Below, piece after piece: positions 42,435-53,205 of a DNA stretch of 64,000 nucleotides; the stretch's first letter is position 1; every line of letters begins with the position of its first letter. The notes under the pieces are model-generated. The model saw only the letters and a program-made list of their open reading frames with translations, was not told the DNA's origin and ran no database searches. The stretch covers positions 4,092,001 through 4,156,000 of the forward strand of contig NZ_JAODOQ010000001.1 of NCBI RefSeq assembly GCF_025398315.1. The letters run 5' to 3'. A program made the position numbers and the translations under genes. The DNA comes from Shewanella phaeophyticola (lineage in GTDB: Bacteria > Pseudomonadota > Gammaproteobacteria > Enterobacterales > Shewanellaceae).

Positions 42435-43993
42435 TTATTCCTCGCGCGTCACACGTAGTACTTCTTCAAGAGTAGTGACACCCGCCAAGACTTTACTCAT
42501 ACCGTCATGTCTAATGCTTGGCACGGATTTACGCACGTATTTTTCGATGGCTAGTTCGCCACGACCACCGTGAATAAGCTCACGCACATTGTCATCAACA
42601 ATCAATAACTCATGGATACCCGTTCGGCCACGGTAGCCATTATGGCCACAAGCTTTACATCCTTTTGCACGGTAAATAACACGCGTGTCGTTAGCAGTAA
42701 CACCTAATAACTCACGTTCACGTTCGTCTGGTTCGTGGGTCGCTTTACAATGAGGGCAAAGGGTACGAATAAGGCGCTGGTCAATACCCCAAGTAAGCTC
42801 GATGACACCAAGAACGGCTCAACACCCATATCTTGTAAACGGGTAATAGCGCCAGATGCCGTGTTGGTATGCAATGTTGAAATAACCAAATGCCCTGTCA
42901 ATGAGGCTTGCACTGCAATTTGGGCGGTTTCAAGGTCACGAATTTCACCAATCATCACCACATCAGGGTCTTGACGTAAAATAGCCCGTAAACCGCGAGC
43001 AAAAGTCATATCGACCTTGGTGTTTACCTGAGTTTGACCAATACCTTCTAACTCGTACTCAATTGGGTCTTCTACCGTTAAAATATTGGTATCTTTGGAG
43101 TTAATCTCGGTTAAGCCCGCATACAAAGTGGTACTTTTACCGGAACCGGTTGGGCCAGTAACCAAAATAATGCCATGAGGTTTACGAATTAATTCGTCAA
43201 ATTGCTCGCGAATATTGTGAGTCATACCGAGCTGTTGCAAGTCTAAGTTGCCAGTGTTTTTATCTAATAGACGCATGACTACACGCTCACCATGACTCGA
43301 TGGCATAGTCGACACACGCACATCGACGGCACGGCCGGCAATACGTAACGAAATACGCCCATCTTGTGGCAGGCGTTTTTCAGCAATGTCTAAGCGCGCC
43401 ATCACCTTAATACGTGACACCAATAATGAAGATAACTTACGGTTTGGTTTAAGCACTTCTTTTAACACGCCGTCAATACGAAAACGTACAACTAGTTGTT
43501 TTTCGTAGGTTTCAACGTGAATATCCGACGCTTCTTCTTTAATGGCTTCTGACAACAATGCATTGATCAATTTAATGATAGGTGCATCGTCATCACCTTC
43601 AAGCAAGTCTTCAGTTTGCGGTAGTTCTTCAGCTAGGGTAAACAAGTCCATTTCATTGCCAATGTCTTCCATTAGCTGCTGAGCTTCTGAAGAGTTAGCT
43701 TGATAGGCTTGGGTTAATTTAGCTTCAAATTTAGCAACATCTAGCTTAATAACCGCTAACTCAACTCCCGCATAGCGACGTACTTCAAGCATCGCGTTGA
43801 GCGGGGTCTTGTCAGTATAAAACAGACACAGTTGTTCATTTTCTTTGGCTAAAACCAATTGAAAACGGTGTGAAAACGCAAACGGCAGACGCTCTTTGCT
43901 GTTCGAGTGAAAAACCTCGTCGCCTTCGACCACTTCCATGGCGACATCACTAGATACTTGGGCTAATGGCTCTGTCACTACGCTATCACTCAT
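42435..43993 (-). CDS. gspE: type II secretion ATPase E, frame broken once
   Basis: Cytoplasmic secretion ATPase. Start ATG 43993 (MSDSVVTEPLAQ) inside the gspD stop region. Walker A GPTGSGKST (about 285), Asp box and Walker B IGEIRDLETA are present. The break at 42777-42784 reads TTGACCAG for TTGGCCCAG (Leu-Ala-Gln). Without the lost base the frame would run on to the zinc-finger region (CPHC, then CKACG) and end LEEVLRVTREE at 42435. With that base the length is 519 aa, of family size. A sequence error is very likely. Confidence 0.93.
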
Positions 43994-46118
43994 TATCTTC
44001 AGCCTTTTCCTTTTGCAGACTTTCATCAATAATGCGTAACGCTGGATCAGAATCTCGCAGTTCAGTACCTAACCCTTGGCGATTGTTATAACGTTCTAGC
44101 ATGTCATTGACTTCATCTGGCAAGTAAGCTTCTTGATTCCATTCTTCAAGCACCGGAATATCAGTGTTAGGCATTAAGTTAACACCGCGCTCCTGTTGTT
44201 CAAGTTGTAACGCTCTAAAGTAGTTATATTTACGGCCAGCGATCCCTTCCATTGTAATGCCATCTCGTATGATGGTTGGCTTAATGAAAATCATTAGGTT
44301 TTTCTTGGTCGTAGAGCTAGAAGAAGATTTAAATAACCAGCCTAAATATGGAATGTCACCCAAAAGAGGCACTTTTTGCACGCTCTCTTGCACTTCTTCA
44401 CTAATCAAACCACCTAATACCACAACCTGACCAGAATCGGCCATCACGGTCGTAGTCAAACGACGAGTCGAGAAACTGATATCGACCCCCGTATTACCAT
44501 TCACACCTGAAACTTCTTGTTCAATGGTCATCTTAACCGATGAGCCTTCGTTAATTTGTGGTACCACTTTTAACTTAACACCAACCTCTTTACGCTCAAC
44601 GGTTTGGAACGGGTTATCATTACTTGAGCTCGACGTTGAACCGGTAAGAATAGGCACTTCATCACCGACAATAAATGAGGCTTCTTGGTTATCTAAGGTA
44701 GTAATTGATGGCGTAGCTAAAATATTGGATTTGGTGTCGCTTGATACCGCTTGAATCAATGCAGCAAAATCACCAGTCGTCACGCCCCATGCCATACCAC
44801 TTACACTACTTAACGCATCAGAAAGTAATGTGTAGTCACCATCTGATGTTGGGTTTGTGGTTGTGGTAGAGCCACCATCAGAGTTAGTTACGGTAACGGT
44901 GGTGCCTTCTTCTTCTTGAGCCGCTAATACACCAGCGCCTACATCTGTAATGGTGGTACCAATGTTACTAAATTGCGTTAAGCCTCCACTTGCACTACCC
45001 ATTTGCACACCAAAACCAATGTCATCACCTTCAGAAATCTCAACAATAATCGCCTCAATCAATACTTGAGCGCGGCGAATATCTAACTGATTAATGACAC
45101 TTTCAATGGTACGTAACTGATCGGGCTCGGCACTGATCACCAACGAGTTGGTGTCTGGGTGAGCCATAATATTAATGTCACTACGGCGCTGGCTACTTGA
45201 AGCTTGAGCCGATGTGCTACCGTCTTTACCTTCTTGTAGATTTTGCGCAAAACCTGTCAGTACTTCAACTAAATCTTCTGCTTTGGCATAACGCAAATAA
45301 CGTACTTTTGTGTTACCCGTATTCGCTTGCTCGGCATCAAGGCGCTGAATAAGCTCAACGACTCGCTCACGGCTTTTTTCATCACCGCTCACGATAACGG
45401 CATTGGTGCGCTCGTCGGCAACCACTTTTGGAGTTTGACCCGGTAATTGAGCTTGATTGGCGCTTGAACGATAAAGTGCTTCAACAATACGCACAATTTC
45501 GCCCGCTGAGGCAAAGTTAAGCGATACGACTTCAACGGCTGTGTCGCCTTGCTTATCTACGCGGCGTACAATTTCAACCAGCTTATTTACTACAGCAGCG
45601 CGGCCTGAAATCATTAGCACATTAGCTTGGTCGTAGTTGACCACATTACCACCGCCAGCATTGTCGTTTAACTGACGTAATAACGGAGCAAGTTGCTTAG
45701 CTTCAGAGTTATACAATGGCACCACGCGGGTGACCATTTCATCACCTAAGCCTGGCATCTTGTCATCGGCCACACGAATAGCCGATGTTTTCGCGTCTTT
45801 GTCTTTAATGACTTTAATCACGTGGTTTTCCATCTCAACGACAGCATAACCATAGACTTGTAAGACGTTTAAAAAGAACTGGTAATATTGATCATCATTC
45901 AATAAATCGTAACTGCGTACGTTAATTTTACCTCGTACGGTAGGGTCAACGATGATGGTTTTATTGAGGTTTTTACCGACAATATTAATAAACTCTTGAA
46001 TGTCTGTGCCTTTGAAGTTAGCCGCATATTGCTCCGACCACGCCATTGGCGCGGCCATCATCGCAGCGCCGACTAACATTCCAGCAATAATCTTATGTCG
46101 GATTCCTTTGTTATTCAT
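43986..46118 (-). CDS. gspD: type II secretin D
   Basis: Outer-membrane secretin channel. 710 aa from ATG 46118 (MNNKGIRHKII), chosen for GAGG ten bases upstream. Signal peptide to about residue 28, periplasmic N0-N3 repeats (30-330), secretin core with VPLLGDIPYLGWLF and an S-domain at the C-terminus (after about 620). The region 400-440 is Thr/Ser/Gly-rich. Confidence 0.96.
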   Translation of the reverse strand: MNNKGIRHKIIAGMLVGAAMMAAPMAWSEQYAANFKGTDIQEFINIVGKNLNKTIIVDPTVRGKINVRSYDLLNDDQYYQFFLNVLQVYGYAVVEMENHVIKVIKDKDAKTSAIRVADDKMPGLGDEMVTRVVPLYNSEAKQLAPLLRQLNDNAGGGNVVNYDQANVLMISGRAAVVNKLVEIVRRVDKQGDTAVEVVSLNFASAGEIVRIVEALYRSSANQAQLPGQTPKVVADERTNAVIVSGDEKSRERVVELIQRLDAEQANTGNTKVRYLRYAKAEDLVEVLTGFAQNLQEGKDGSTSAQASSSQRRSDINIMAHPDTNSLVISAEPDQLRTIESVINQLDIRRAQVLIEAIIVEISEGDDIGFGVQMGSASGGLTQFSNIGTTITDVGAGVLAAQEEEGTTVTVTNSDGGSTTTTNPTSDGDYTLLSDALSSVSGMAWGVTTGDFAALIQAVSSDTKSNILATPSITTLDNQEASFIVGDEVPILTGSTSSSSNDNPFQTVERKEVGVKLKVVPQINEGSSVKMTIEQEVSGVNGNTGVDISFSTRRLTTTVMADSGQVVVLGGLISEEVQESVQKVPLLGDIPYLGWLFKSSSSSTTKKNLMIFIKPTIIRDGITMEGIAGRKYNYFRALQLEQQERGVNLMPNTDIPVLEEWNQEAYLPDEVNDMLERYNNRQGLGTELRDSDPALRIIDESLQKEKAEDNE

Positions 46119-46142
46119 TTTACTCAATCCTCTAACGCCAAA

Positions 46143-47057
46143 TTATTCTGGCAAACTAAACATGATTTCGACCAACTGCCCTTCACGCTCTACCATGACA
46201 GCCATTTCGGTGAGCTCAGGCAATTGCGCCATCACTTCTAAAGCCTGACCCATATCGGTCAAGTCATACCCATTGATTGATTTTGCTAAATCGCTTGGTT
46301 GAAAGCCCGCTTGCTTAAACAGTGCGACATCCTTACCCGGGTTTAAACGATAACCAGATAGCTCCTCGCCATCGCGAACTGGTGAAATAGCGAGATAATC
46401 TGTAATTTTACTTGGATCAGCCAATAACTCATCGCGAGAATTAGACAGCTCTTCAGAGAAACGTTCATTGTCACGACGATCTACTCGAGTCACCCTTTTA
46501 TCGACCTTGGCTTGTTGTAACTGCTCATTAGCCTGGCTTTCTGCACTGTATTTAAGTCCATCAAGCATCAAGGTTTCATAACGACCACCATTGGTGATAA
46601 TAATCCTGTCGGCATACACTTCTTTTAACGATGCTGACGTACCTTTGATTTTGTCGCCTAGGCTGTAGGTTTCTTGCTTACCACTAGACTCAATCACCGC
46701 CAGGCCTTGCTCTTCTGTTGTAGAAGCAACAACACCAGTCAATTGAATTGAAAGGTTGGTTTTGGGCGCATCGGTAATCTGCTCAACGACTTCAGCCTTA
46801 GGCTTGTTGGCATTGCCATCAACACGACCAAAAAGTAATAGATTACGCACACCAGAAAGCTCAATACGCTTTGCAGTGCTCGCAGAAATAGGGGAAGGTT
46901 GCCAAATCGCGGATGGCGAAGACACAGGCATTAACTTCCATGTAATTTGTGCCGCAAGTAGCAACACAATGACCAATCCCAGCCAAAATACCACGCCACT
47001 TATCGGTTTATGCGGCACAGATGCAGCCTTGTTGATCAGTTTATCTAATAAATCCAT
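46143..47057 (-). CDS. gspC: type II secretion protein C
   Basis: Inner-membrane connector to GspD. 304 aa. Membrane helix at about 22-42, HR domain (about 95-160) and C-terminal PDZ domain (about 210-300, LNPGKDVALFKQAGFQPSDLAKSING). First gene of the 12-gene operon; the gap to hslR (47058-47309) holds the divergent promoters. Confidence 0.95.
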   Translation of the reverse strand: MDLLDKLINKAASVPHKPISGVVFWLGLVIVLLLAAQITWKLMPVSSPSAIWQPSPISASTAKRIELSGVRNLLLFGRVDGNANKPKAEVVEQITDAPKTNLSIQLTGVVASTTEEQGLAVIESSGKQETYSLGDKIKGTSASLKEVYADRIIITNGGRYETLMLDGLKYSAESQANEQLQQAKVDKRVTRVDRRDNERFSEELSNSRDELLADPSKITDYLAISPVRDGEELSGYRLNPGKDVALFKQAGFQPSDLAKSINGYDLTDMGQALEVMAQLPELTEMAVMVEREGQLVEIMFSLPE

Positions 47058-47309
47058 ATGTTTTTGAATCCTCTATACGTCTTGGTACAGGTCTCTGTTT
47101 TAATGTTTAAAATGTTATACCTATTTGCCATGCTAACCCACAGAGAATAAAGCAACAACCCTCGAGCATATCGATTGGCGAATCTTCACCAAATATGCTA
47201 AGTTTGCGCCCACAAATGAGGCTCAATTTAACCCCAGGATGCAATAATACTTGTATTGTATGGCAGTTAAGTTACTCAGTCTGTGAAATCATCCCTGTTT
47301 TGGAGGCTT

Positions 47310-47708
47310 TTGAATCAATTTCAGTCCGAAAAAAGCATTATTCGGTTAGATAAGTGGCTTTGGGCGGCACGATTTTACAAAACTCGCGCCATCGCAAAAG
47401 ATATGATTAACGGCGGTAAAGTACATTACAACGGTCAAAGGACTAAATCCAGTAAGAATGCTGAAGTTGGTGCGAAAATTCGCCTGCGCCAAGGCAATGA
47501 TGACAAAGAAGTTATCATTAAGGTGTTATCAGGTCATCGACAAAGCGCAAGCATCGCGCAAACCTTGTATGAAGAGACCCCCGAAAGCATTAGCAAACGT
47601 ATAATCAACGCTGAAGCTCGGCGACTTAATATTTTGAATAATCCGGCACCAGATCATAAGCCGGATAAAAAACAACGACGACAGCTTATGCGCTTTAAAG
47701 ATTTTTAA
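47310..47708 (+). CDS. hslR: ribosome-associated heat shock protein Hsp15
   Basis: Binds stalled 50S subunits carrying nascent chains. S4 RNA-binding domain (IRLDKWLWAARFYKTRAIAKD at the start) and a basic tail. The start is uncertain: TTG 47310 follows GGAGG closely and gives 132 aa, near the E. coli 133; GTG 47283 would add nine residues. It precedes hslO as in other gammaproteobacteria. Confidence 0.93.
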   Translation: MNQFQSEKSIIRLDKWLWAARFYKTRAIAKDMINGGKVHYNGQRTKSSKNAEVGAKIRLRQGNDDKEVIIKVLSGHRQSASIAQTLYEETPESISKRIINAEARRLNILNNPAPDHKPDKKQRRQLMRFKDF

Positions 47709-47735
47709 GCGCCTAACAGAGTTAAGAGAGTAAAG

Positions 47736-48598
47736 ATGAACAACGATATTTTACACCGCTACCTTTTTGACGACGCCGATGTTCGCGGTGAAATCGTACA
47801 ACTTGAAAACAGCTACCAAGAAGTGCTTTCAGCCCACGACTATCCAGTAGCATTACAACATTTGCTCGGCGAGCTAATGGCTGCTACTTCACTATTAACT
47901 GCAACCATTAAGTTTACCGGCGACATCAGCGTGCAATTGCAAGGTGACGGCTACCAGTATCTCTTGCAGTTATAAATGGTAATAATGAGCAAGTATTACG
48001 CGGTGTCTCGCGCTGGAAAGGTGAGATAGCAGACGATGCCAGCTTACAAGAGATGTTTGGTAAGGGTTATATGGTGATTACCCTTACTCCAGATGAAGGT
48101 GAACGCTACCAGGGTATCGTATCGCTAGACCACGTTAACTTAGCAGCTTGTTTAGAAGAATATTTTAATCAATCTGAACAGTTACCAACACAAATTCAAT
48201 TGTTTGCTAACGGCAAACAAGCAGCAGGTATGTTATTGCAAGTGTTGCCTACCAAGTCTGAACAAAATGATGACTTTGAACACTTATCAACATTAACCGC
48301 CACAATTAAAGCGGAAGAGCTATTTACGCTTGAAGCGCCAGAAGTGCTGCATCGTTTATACCATCAAGAAGAAGTACGTTTATTTGATCCAGTCGATGTA
48401 ACGTTTAAGTGTACTTGTTCACGCGATCGCAGCGCCGCCGCGATTAAAACGCTTTCTCAAGCAGAAATTGAAGCAATTTTAGCTGAGGAAGACAAAATTG
48501 ATATGGGTTGTGAATACTGCAACCAAGTTTATACCTTTGATGCTATCGACGTGGCGGCACTATATGCTGGTAGTCACAGTAACGATGCAAAGCAGTAA
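47736..48598 (+). CDS. hslO: redox-regulated chaperone Hsp33, frame broken once
   Basis: Holdase activated by oxidative unfolding and zinc loss. Start ATG 47736 (MNNDILHRYLFDDADVRGE). The frame breaks at 47949-47956, reading GACGGCTACCAGTATCT for GACGGCCCAGTATCT (Asp-Gly-Pro-Val). This is the same inserted TA as in rpoB and tufB. The downstream frame holds LRGVSRWKGEIADD and the four zinc cysteines CTC ... CEYC near the end. Removing the two bases gives 286 aa, of family size. Likely intact in the cell. Confidence 0.95.
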
Positions 48599-48633
48599 AC
48601 AAAAAAAGATCTAAAAACCGTAAGCAATTACAT

Positions 48634-48659
48634 AAAAAAGCGCTAAAAGCGCTTTTTTT
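48634..48659 (+). terminator. hslR-hslO terminator
   Basis: AAAAAGCGC-TAAAA-GCGCTTTTTTT, 36 bases after the hslO stop. Confidence 0.9.
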
Positions 48660-48865
48660 GTACCTAAAAATAGTCAACAAAAGTACTAAACATTAAAAAC
48701 TTTCATAAAAATTACCAAACTGTTCGTTACCAATGCCTAAACATCAGTTACAATCGCCTCATTAGCTTACAGCCATCACGCAACAATAAGAATCGAGCTA
48801 ATACCCCTACATAATAATACCGATTAAAAGCGAATACCGACCAAAAAGACATGGAGATCAACACT

Positions 48866-50406
48866 ATGGCGGATTTAACACACCGCGTGAACCTTAACCC
48901 TACGACAGCACAGCTTGTTGAAATCGCGCTTCTTCGTGGAGAAGGTCAGCTAACCGCCAATGGTGCATTAGTGGCTAAAACGGGCGAAAGAACAGGTCGT
49001 TCCCCTAACGACCGCTTTATTGTAAAAGATCCAACGACAGAGGCAGACGTAGAATGGGGCAACGTAAACCGCCCATTTGATGCAGGTAAATTTGATGCAT
49101 TATGGGGCCGTGTTGAAACTTACCTGGCAGACAAAGAACTGTTTATGTCTGAACTCGAAGTTGGCGCCGATGATGAGCATTACATTCCGGTTCGGGTAAC
49201 CACGGAATATGCATGGCATCAAATTTTTGCTCGCAATCTGTTTATCATTCCAACCGTGTTTAACCGCAACAACAAAGACACATGGCAAATTATTAATGCG
49301 CCAGGGTTTGTGTGCGATCCTGAACGCGATGGTACCAACTCCGATGCCGCAGTGATTCTTAACTTCGCCGAACGTAAAGTGCTGCTTGCAGGCTTGAAAT
49401 ACGCTGGCGAAATGAAAAAATCGATGTTTTCAGTGCAAAACTTTTTACTCCCAGCTAAGGGTGTACTACCAATGCATTGCTCAGCAAACGTCGGACACGA
49501 TGGCGATACCACGTTATTTTTTGGCTTATCGGGCACGGGGAAAACAACCCTATCTGCCGATCCTAAGCGTTTGCTCATTGGTGATGATGAACACGGTTGG
49601 GCGCCAGGTGGAGTATTTAACATTGAAGGCGGGTGCTACGCCAAATGTATCGACCTAAGCCAAAAAAATGAACCGGTAATTTGGGATGCGATTCGTTTCG
49701 GCACTGTATTAGAAAACGTGGTGCTTGATGAACAACGTGTACCTAACTATAACAACACCAGCTTAACTGAAAACAGCCGCGCGGCTTATCCACTTGAGCA
49801 TATTGACCAACGCAAAGAAGAAAACCGCGGTGCCGAGCCTCATGCTGTTGTATTTTTAACTTGCGATGTATCGGGTGTATTACCGCCGGTATCAGTATTG
49901 AGTAAAGAACAAGCCGCTTATCACTTTTTATCAGGCTACACAGCAAAAGTAGGCTCTACTGAAATGGGCTCAACCTCAGCGATTCAGTCAACCTTTTCTA
50001 CTTGTTTTGGTGCACCATTCTTTCCTCGCCCAGCAGGGGTATACGCAGAGCTTCTTATGCAGCGTATTGAATCGTTTGGTAGCCAAGTTTACTTGGTTAA
50101 TACAGGATGGACTGGCGACTACATGGCGTAGGTAAACGTTTTGATATTCCAACCACTCGCGCCATTGTCGACGCCATTGTCAGTGGTGAGCTAAAAGATG
50201 TTGAAACCGTCCACATTGATAAACTCAATCTGCACGTACCTGTAGCCGTTTCAGGGGTAGACAGCGCATTACTGAACCCCGTTAACACATGGAAAAACAC
50301 AGCAGATTATGACAAGTTTGCTCAGCAATTAGCACAAGAGTTCAGCGAAAACTTTGCTAAATATCAAGTGTCTGATGCGATTAAACAGGCTGGCTCGAAA
50401 GTATAA
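48866..50406 (+). CDS. pckA: phosphoenolpyruvate carboxykinase (ATP), frame broken once
   Basis: Gluconeogenic conversion of oxaloacetate to PEP. Start ATG 48866 (MADLTHRVNLNPTTAQLVE) with GGAG nine bases upstream. Walker A GLSGTGKTTLS (about 243) and the DDEHGW metal motif are intact. The break at 50115-50122 reads GGCGACTACATGGC for GGCGGACCACATGGC (Gly-Gly-Pro-His), one base lost at GGACC. The downstream frame HGVGKRFDIPTTRAI ends KQAGSKV. With the base restored it is 513 aa, the family size. The MITE begins 16 bases after the stop. Confidence 0.95.
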
Positions 50407-50421
50407 AATGCCACTAAGCTA

Positions 50422-50684
50422 GGGTCTGTTGATCTTTCAAGGTTGTTTTTGCAGCGAATTGTTGGCCATTTGTACAAGGCAGAGACTTTGAAGTGTAGTT
50501 ATTCTACATAAAAAGTCGATAACGCAGTAAAAATGGCCAACAAACGCTGCCCAAAGGGTTCGGCTAAAAACGTTTTACTCTTTGTTGAATGGATTTTGCT
50601 TAGATGACTAGGCATCAATCCATTCGTCTCGATTAACACGTTTTTAACTCGAACAAAATTCAACCAGCAAAGATCAACAGACCC
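50422..50684. mobile_element. 263-bp MITE, copy 2
   Basis: Same element as 24421-24683, same orientation, with about four base differences in 263. Inverted ends GGGTCTGTTGATCTT / AAGATCAACAGACCC flanked by TA. It lies between pckA and its terminator, as copy 1 lies between trmA and its terminator. An open frame running through it has no coding support. Confidence 0.9.
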
Positions 50685-50704
50685 TAGGCATTTTATAAAC
50701 CACA

Positions 50705-50733
50705 AAATCCCAACTTTTAGTTGGGATTTTTTT
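50705..50733 (+). terminator. pckA terminator downstream of MITE
   Basis: AAATCCCAACT-TTT-AGTTGGGATTTTTTT. The MITE separates it from the pckA stop. Confidence 0.85.
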
Positions 50734-50815
50734 ATTTTTCATCCTCATATTCCGCAGAGGTAATGCTATGATGTCATATCAATTTATCTCCCAACATCAT
50801 TACGTTGAGGTCTTC

Positions 50816-52679
50816 ATGCGTCGTTTTTTGCTTGCTAGTTTATGGGTCAGCCCTTTGTTATTTTGCGTCACTGCCAGTGCGACGACAGAACAACAAGCAC
50901 AGCCCTCATCGCTCATCAGCATCACGCCAGCAAATACCTTTATCAACGACAGCATATTACCGCAGATTCAGTCTTGGTCAGGTGCCAGCGAAACCTTACT
51001 CATGGCGGCAGATCAACCCTGGGCAACCCCTTTTGAACAACAAGGGTACCTCAGCACACCAAACTATGACGACACCATGGCGTGGTTAGATAAATTGGTC
51101 GACAGTAGCGATTTATTACACAAAGTTAACCTAGGGAAAAGCCCTCAAGGACGCGACATTTGGATGATAGTTGCCTCAAGTGAAGGTGCCGAAACGGCTA
51201 CGGCATTATCCAACAACGACAAAGCAACGGTATTAGTACAAGCGGGGATCCATTCGGGCGAAATTGACGGCAAAGATGCTGGGATGATGTTACTAAGAGA
51301 CATTAGCCACGGCAACAAAAGAGCATTACTTGAAAACGTAAACTTTTTGTTTATACCCATATTAAGCGTTGACGCACATGAGCGCAGTAGCGAATACAAT
51401 CGCGTAAATCAGCGAGGCCCAATTAATATGGGTTGGCGTACCACGGCAAATAACCTCAACTTAAATCGCGATTATGCCAAAGCCGATGCCCTAGAGATGC
51501 AACACCTGATCCGCGCCATCAATATTTGGCAACCCGATCTTTACATTGATGTGCACGTTACTGATGGTATTGACTACCAATATGATGTCACCTTTGGTTA
51601 CAACGTAAAGCAAGGTTACAGCCCAAGCAGCTTTACTTGGTTAGAAACGATTTATCGCCCTGCGATAGAAGCCGTCTTGACTGAGCAAGGCCATATTCCA
51701 GGTGCCATTAGTGTTTGCGATAGATAATGCCGACATGGCTAAAGGCGTGTCATTATGGAATCCTAGCCCACGCTTTTCCAATGGTTATGGTGATGCTCGC
51801 CACTTACCAACAATTTTAATCGAAAATCACAGCCTAAAACCTTATAAGCAAAGAGTACTAGGCACTTATGTAATGCTAGAACAAACACTGAAAACGGTAG
51901 CTCAAAATAGCACCAAATTAAAATCAGCTATTTATGAAGATAAATACCGTAATCCAAGTAAAATAACCTTAACTTGGCAAAGCGAAATATTGCCGCAAGG
52001 CCGAGACTTTAAAGGGATTGATTATCGAATTGAACCTAGCCCAATTAGTGGGGCAGATGTAGTGCGTTGGACGGGTGAACCTAAGTTGTATGCCAATATT
52101 CCTGTTACGGCCAACACCAAAGCGGATGTGATTGTGTCGCGTCCTGTTGCTTATTACATTCCACCGCAATGGACAAAGGTCATTGAACGCTTGTCTTTAC
52201 ATGGCATTCGTATGACCAAATTAACCAAGCCTACCTCTATTGTTGCCCAACAATATCAATTTAGCGATCCTGTATTTTCAAGCGCTGATTATGAAGGGCA
52301 CCAAACAGTTACGGCTAACACCAGTCGCCATAAAATAACCACTGTATTACCCACTGGCACAATCCGCATTGCAACCGACCAACCTCTGGGCGATTTAGCC
52401 ATATTATTACTTGAGCCGCAGGCTGAAGACTCATTATTTTATTGGGGCTTTTTCAACACTATTTTTACTCGTACAGAATACATTGAAGACTATGCGGTAG
52501 AGCCTCTTGCGGCCAAAATGTTAGCAGAAAACCCGGCATTACAAAGTGAATTTGAGCAGGCGCTAGCCGACCCAATCTTTGCCAATGACAGCAAAGCCAG
52601 ATTGAGATGGTTTTATCAGCGAAGTCCTTATTATGATAATCAGTATCTAATGTATCCGGTATTGCGCGCTGCAAAGTAA
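50816..52679 (+). CDS. secreted M14 zinc carboxypeptidase, frame broken once
   Basis: Start ATG 50816 (MRRFLLASLWVSPLLF) with GAGG upstream; cleavable signal peptide. Zinc ligands lie in HSGEIDGKD (about residue 145) and HVTDG (about 245). The break at 51701-51708 reads CCAGGTGCCATTAGTG for CCAGGTCCATTAGTG (Pro-Gly-Pro-Leu), one extra base inside GGTCC. The downstream frame continues PLVFAIDNADMAKG to ...YPVLRAAK. The corrected protein is 620 aa. Peptide substrate unknown. Confidence 0.87.
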
Positions 52680-52779
52680 GCCCCACCACTGAGCAAAACA
52701 CAACAGATGCCGAGTTAAAAAGCATGGCTTGTGCCCTTTGGTTGAACATAAGGCGTCACTCACGGCATCGAAAATGCGG

Positions 52780-53073
52780 CTATCTGCGTTGTTGTTTAGC
52801 GCTAAATTGGTCTATCAGCTGCAGCTTTTGTAACCGAGATAACTTTTTTACTGCTATCTCACGCTTAAGCGCCGAACTACGGTCAACAAGCGTCTCTTGG
52901 TACATTAAGGTTAATGGCACTTTGCCTTTTAAAAACTTAGCCGCTTTGGGTGCACCACTTTGGTGCTCAGCAAAGCGCCGAGTGACATCTGTCGTTACCC
53001 CCGTGTATAAATGCGAATTAGCACAGCGAATAATGTACAGATACCATGAAGAAACAGCGTCAGTTTGTGACAT
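52780..53073 (-). CDS. GIY-YIG domain protein, YhbQ-like
   Basis: 97 aa. WYLYIIRCANSHLYTGVTTDV carries the GIY-YIG catalytic Tyr residues, with Arg in VTRRFAEHQSG and a Lys/Arg-rich tail. Single-domain members of this family act as small structure-specific nucleases or are of unknown role. Convergent with the M14 gene. Confidence 0.9.
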   Translation of the reverse strand: MSQTDAVSSWYLYIIRCANSHLYTGVTTDVTRRFAEHQSGAPKAAKFLKGKVPLTLMYQETLVDRSSALKREIAVKKLSRLQKLQLIDQFSAKQQRR

Positions 53074-53205
53074 AAGCGAGAAAAACCTTAAGTATGATCA
53101 TAAAACTCTTTTACCATCATGGCATACTAAGCGCTATTAATAGCGAACATCATTTTTAACTCAGGCACTAAAAGAGTGCCTTAGGTATTCATTAAGGAAG
53201 TTCAG

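Noticed and set aside
50499..50705. Open frame on the minus strand through MITE copy 2
   Set aside because: It lies wholly in a non-coding palindromic element; the other copy does not preserve a matching gene context.
53163..53181. Hairpin before moeA as a molybdenum cofactor riboswitch
   Set aside because: Only a 7-bp stem with a 5-base loop; the Moco riboswitch needs a larger multi-stem fold that is not present.
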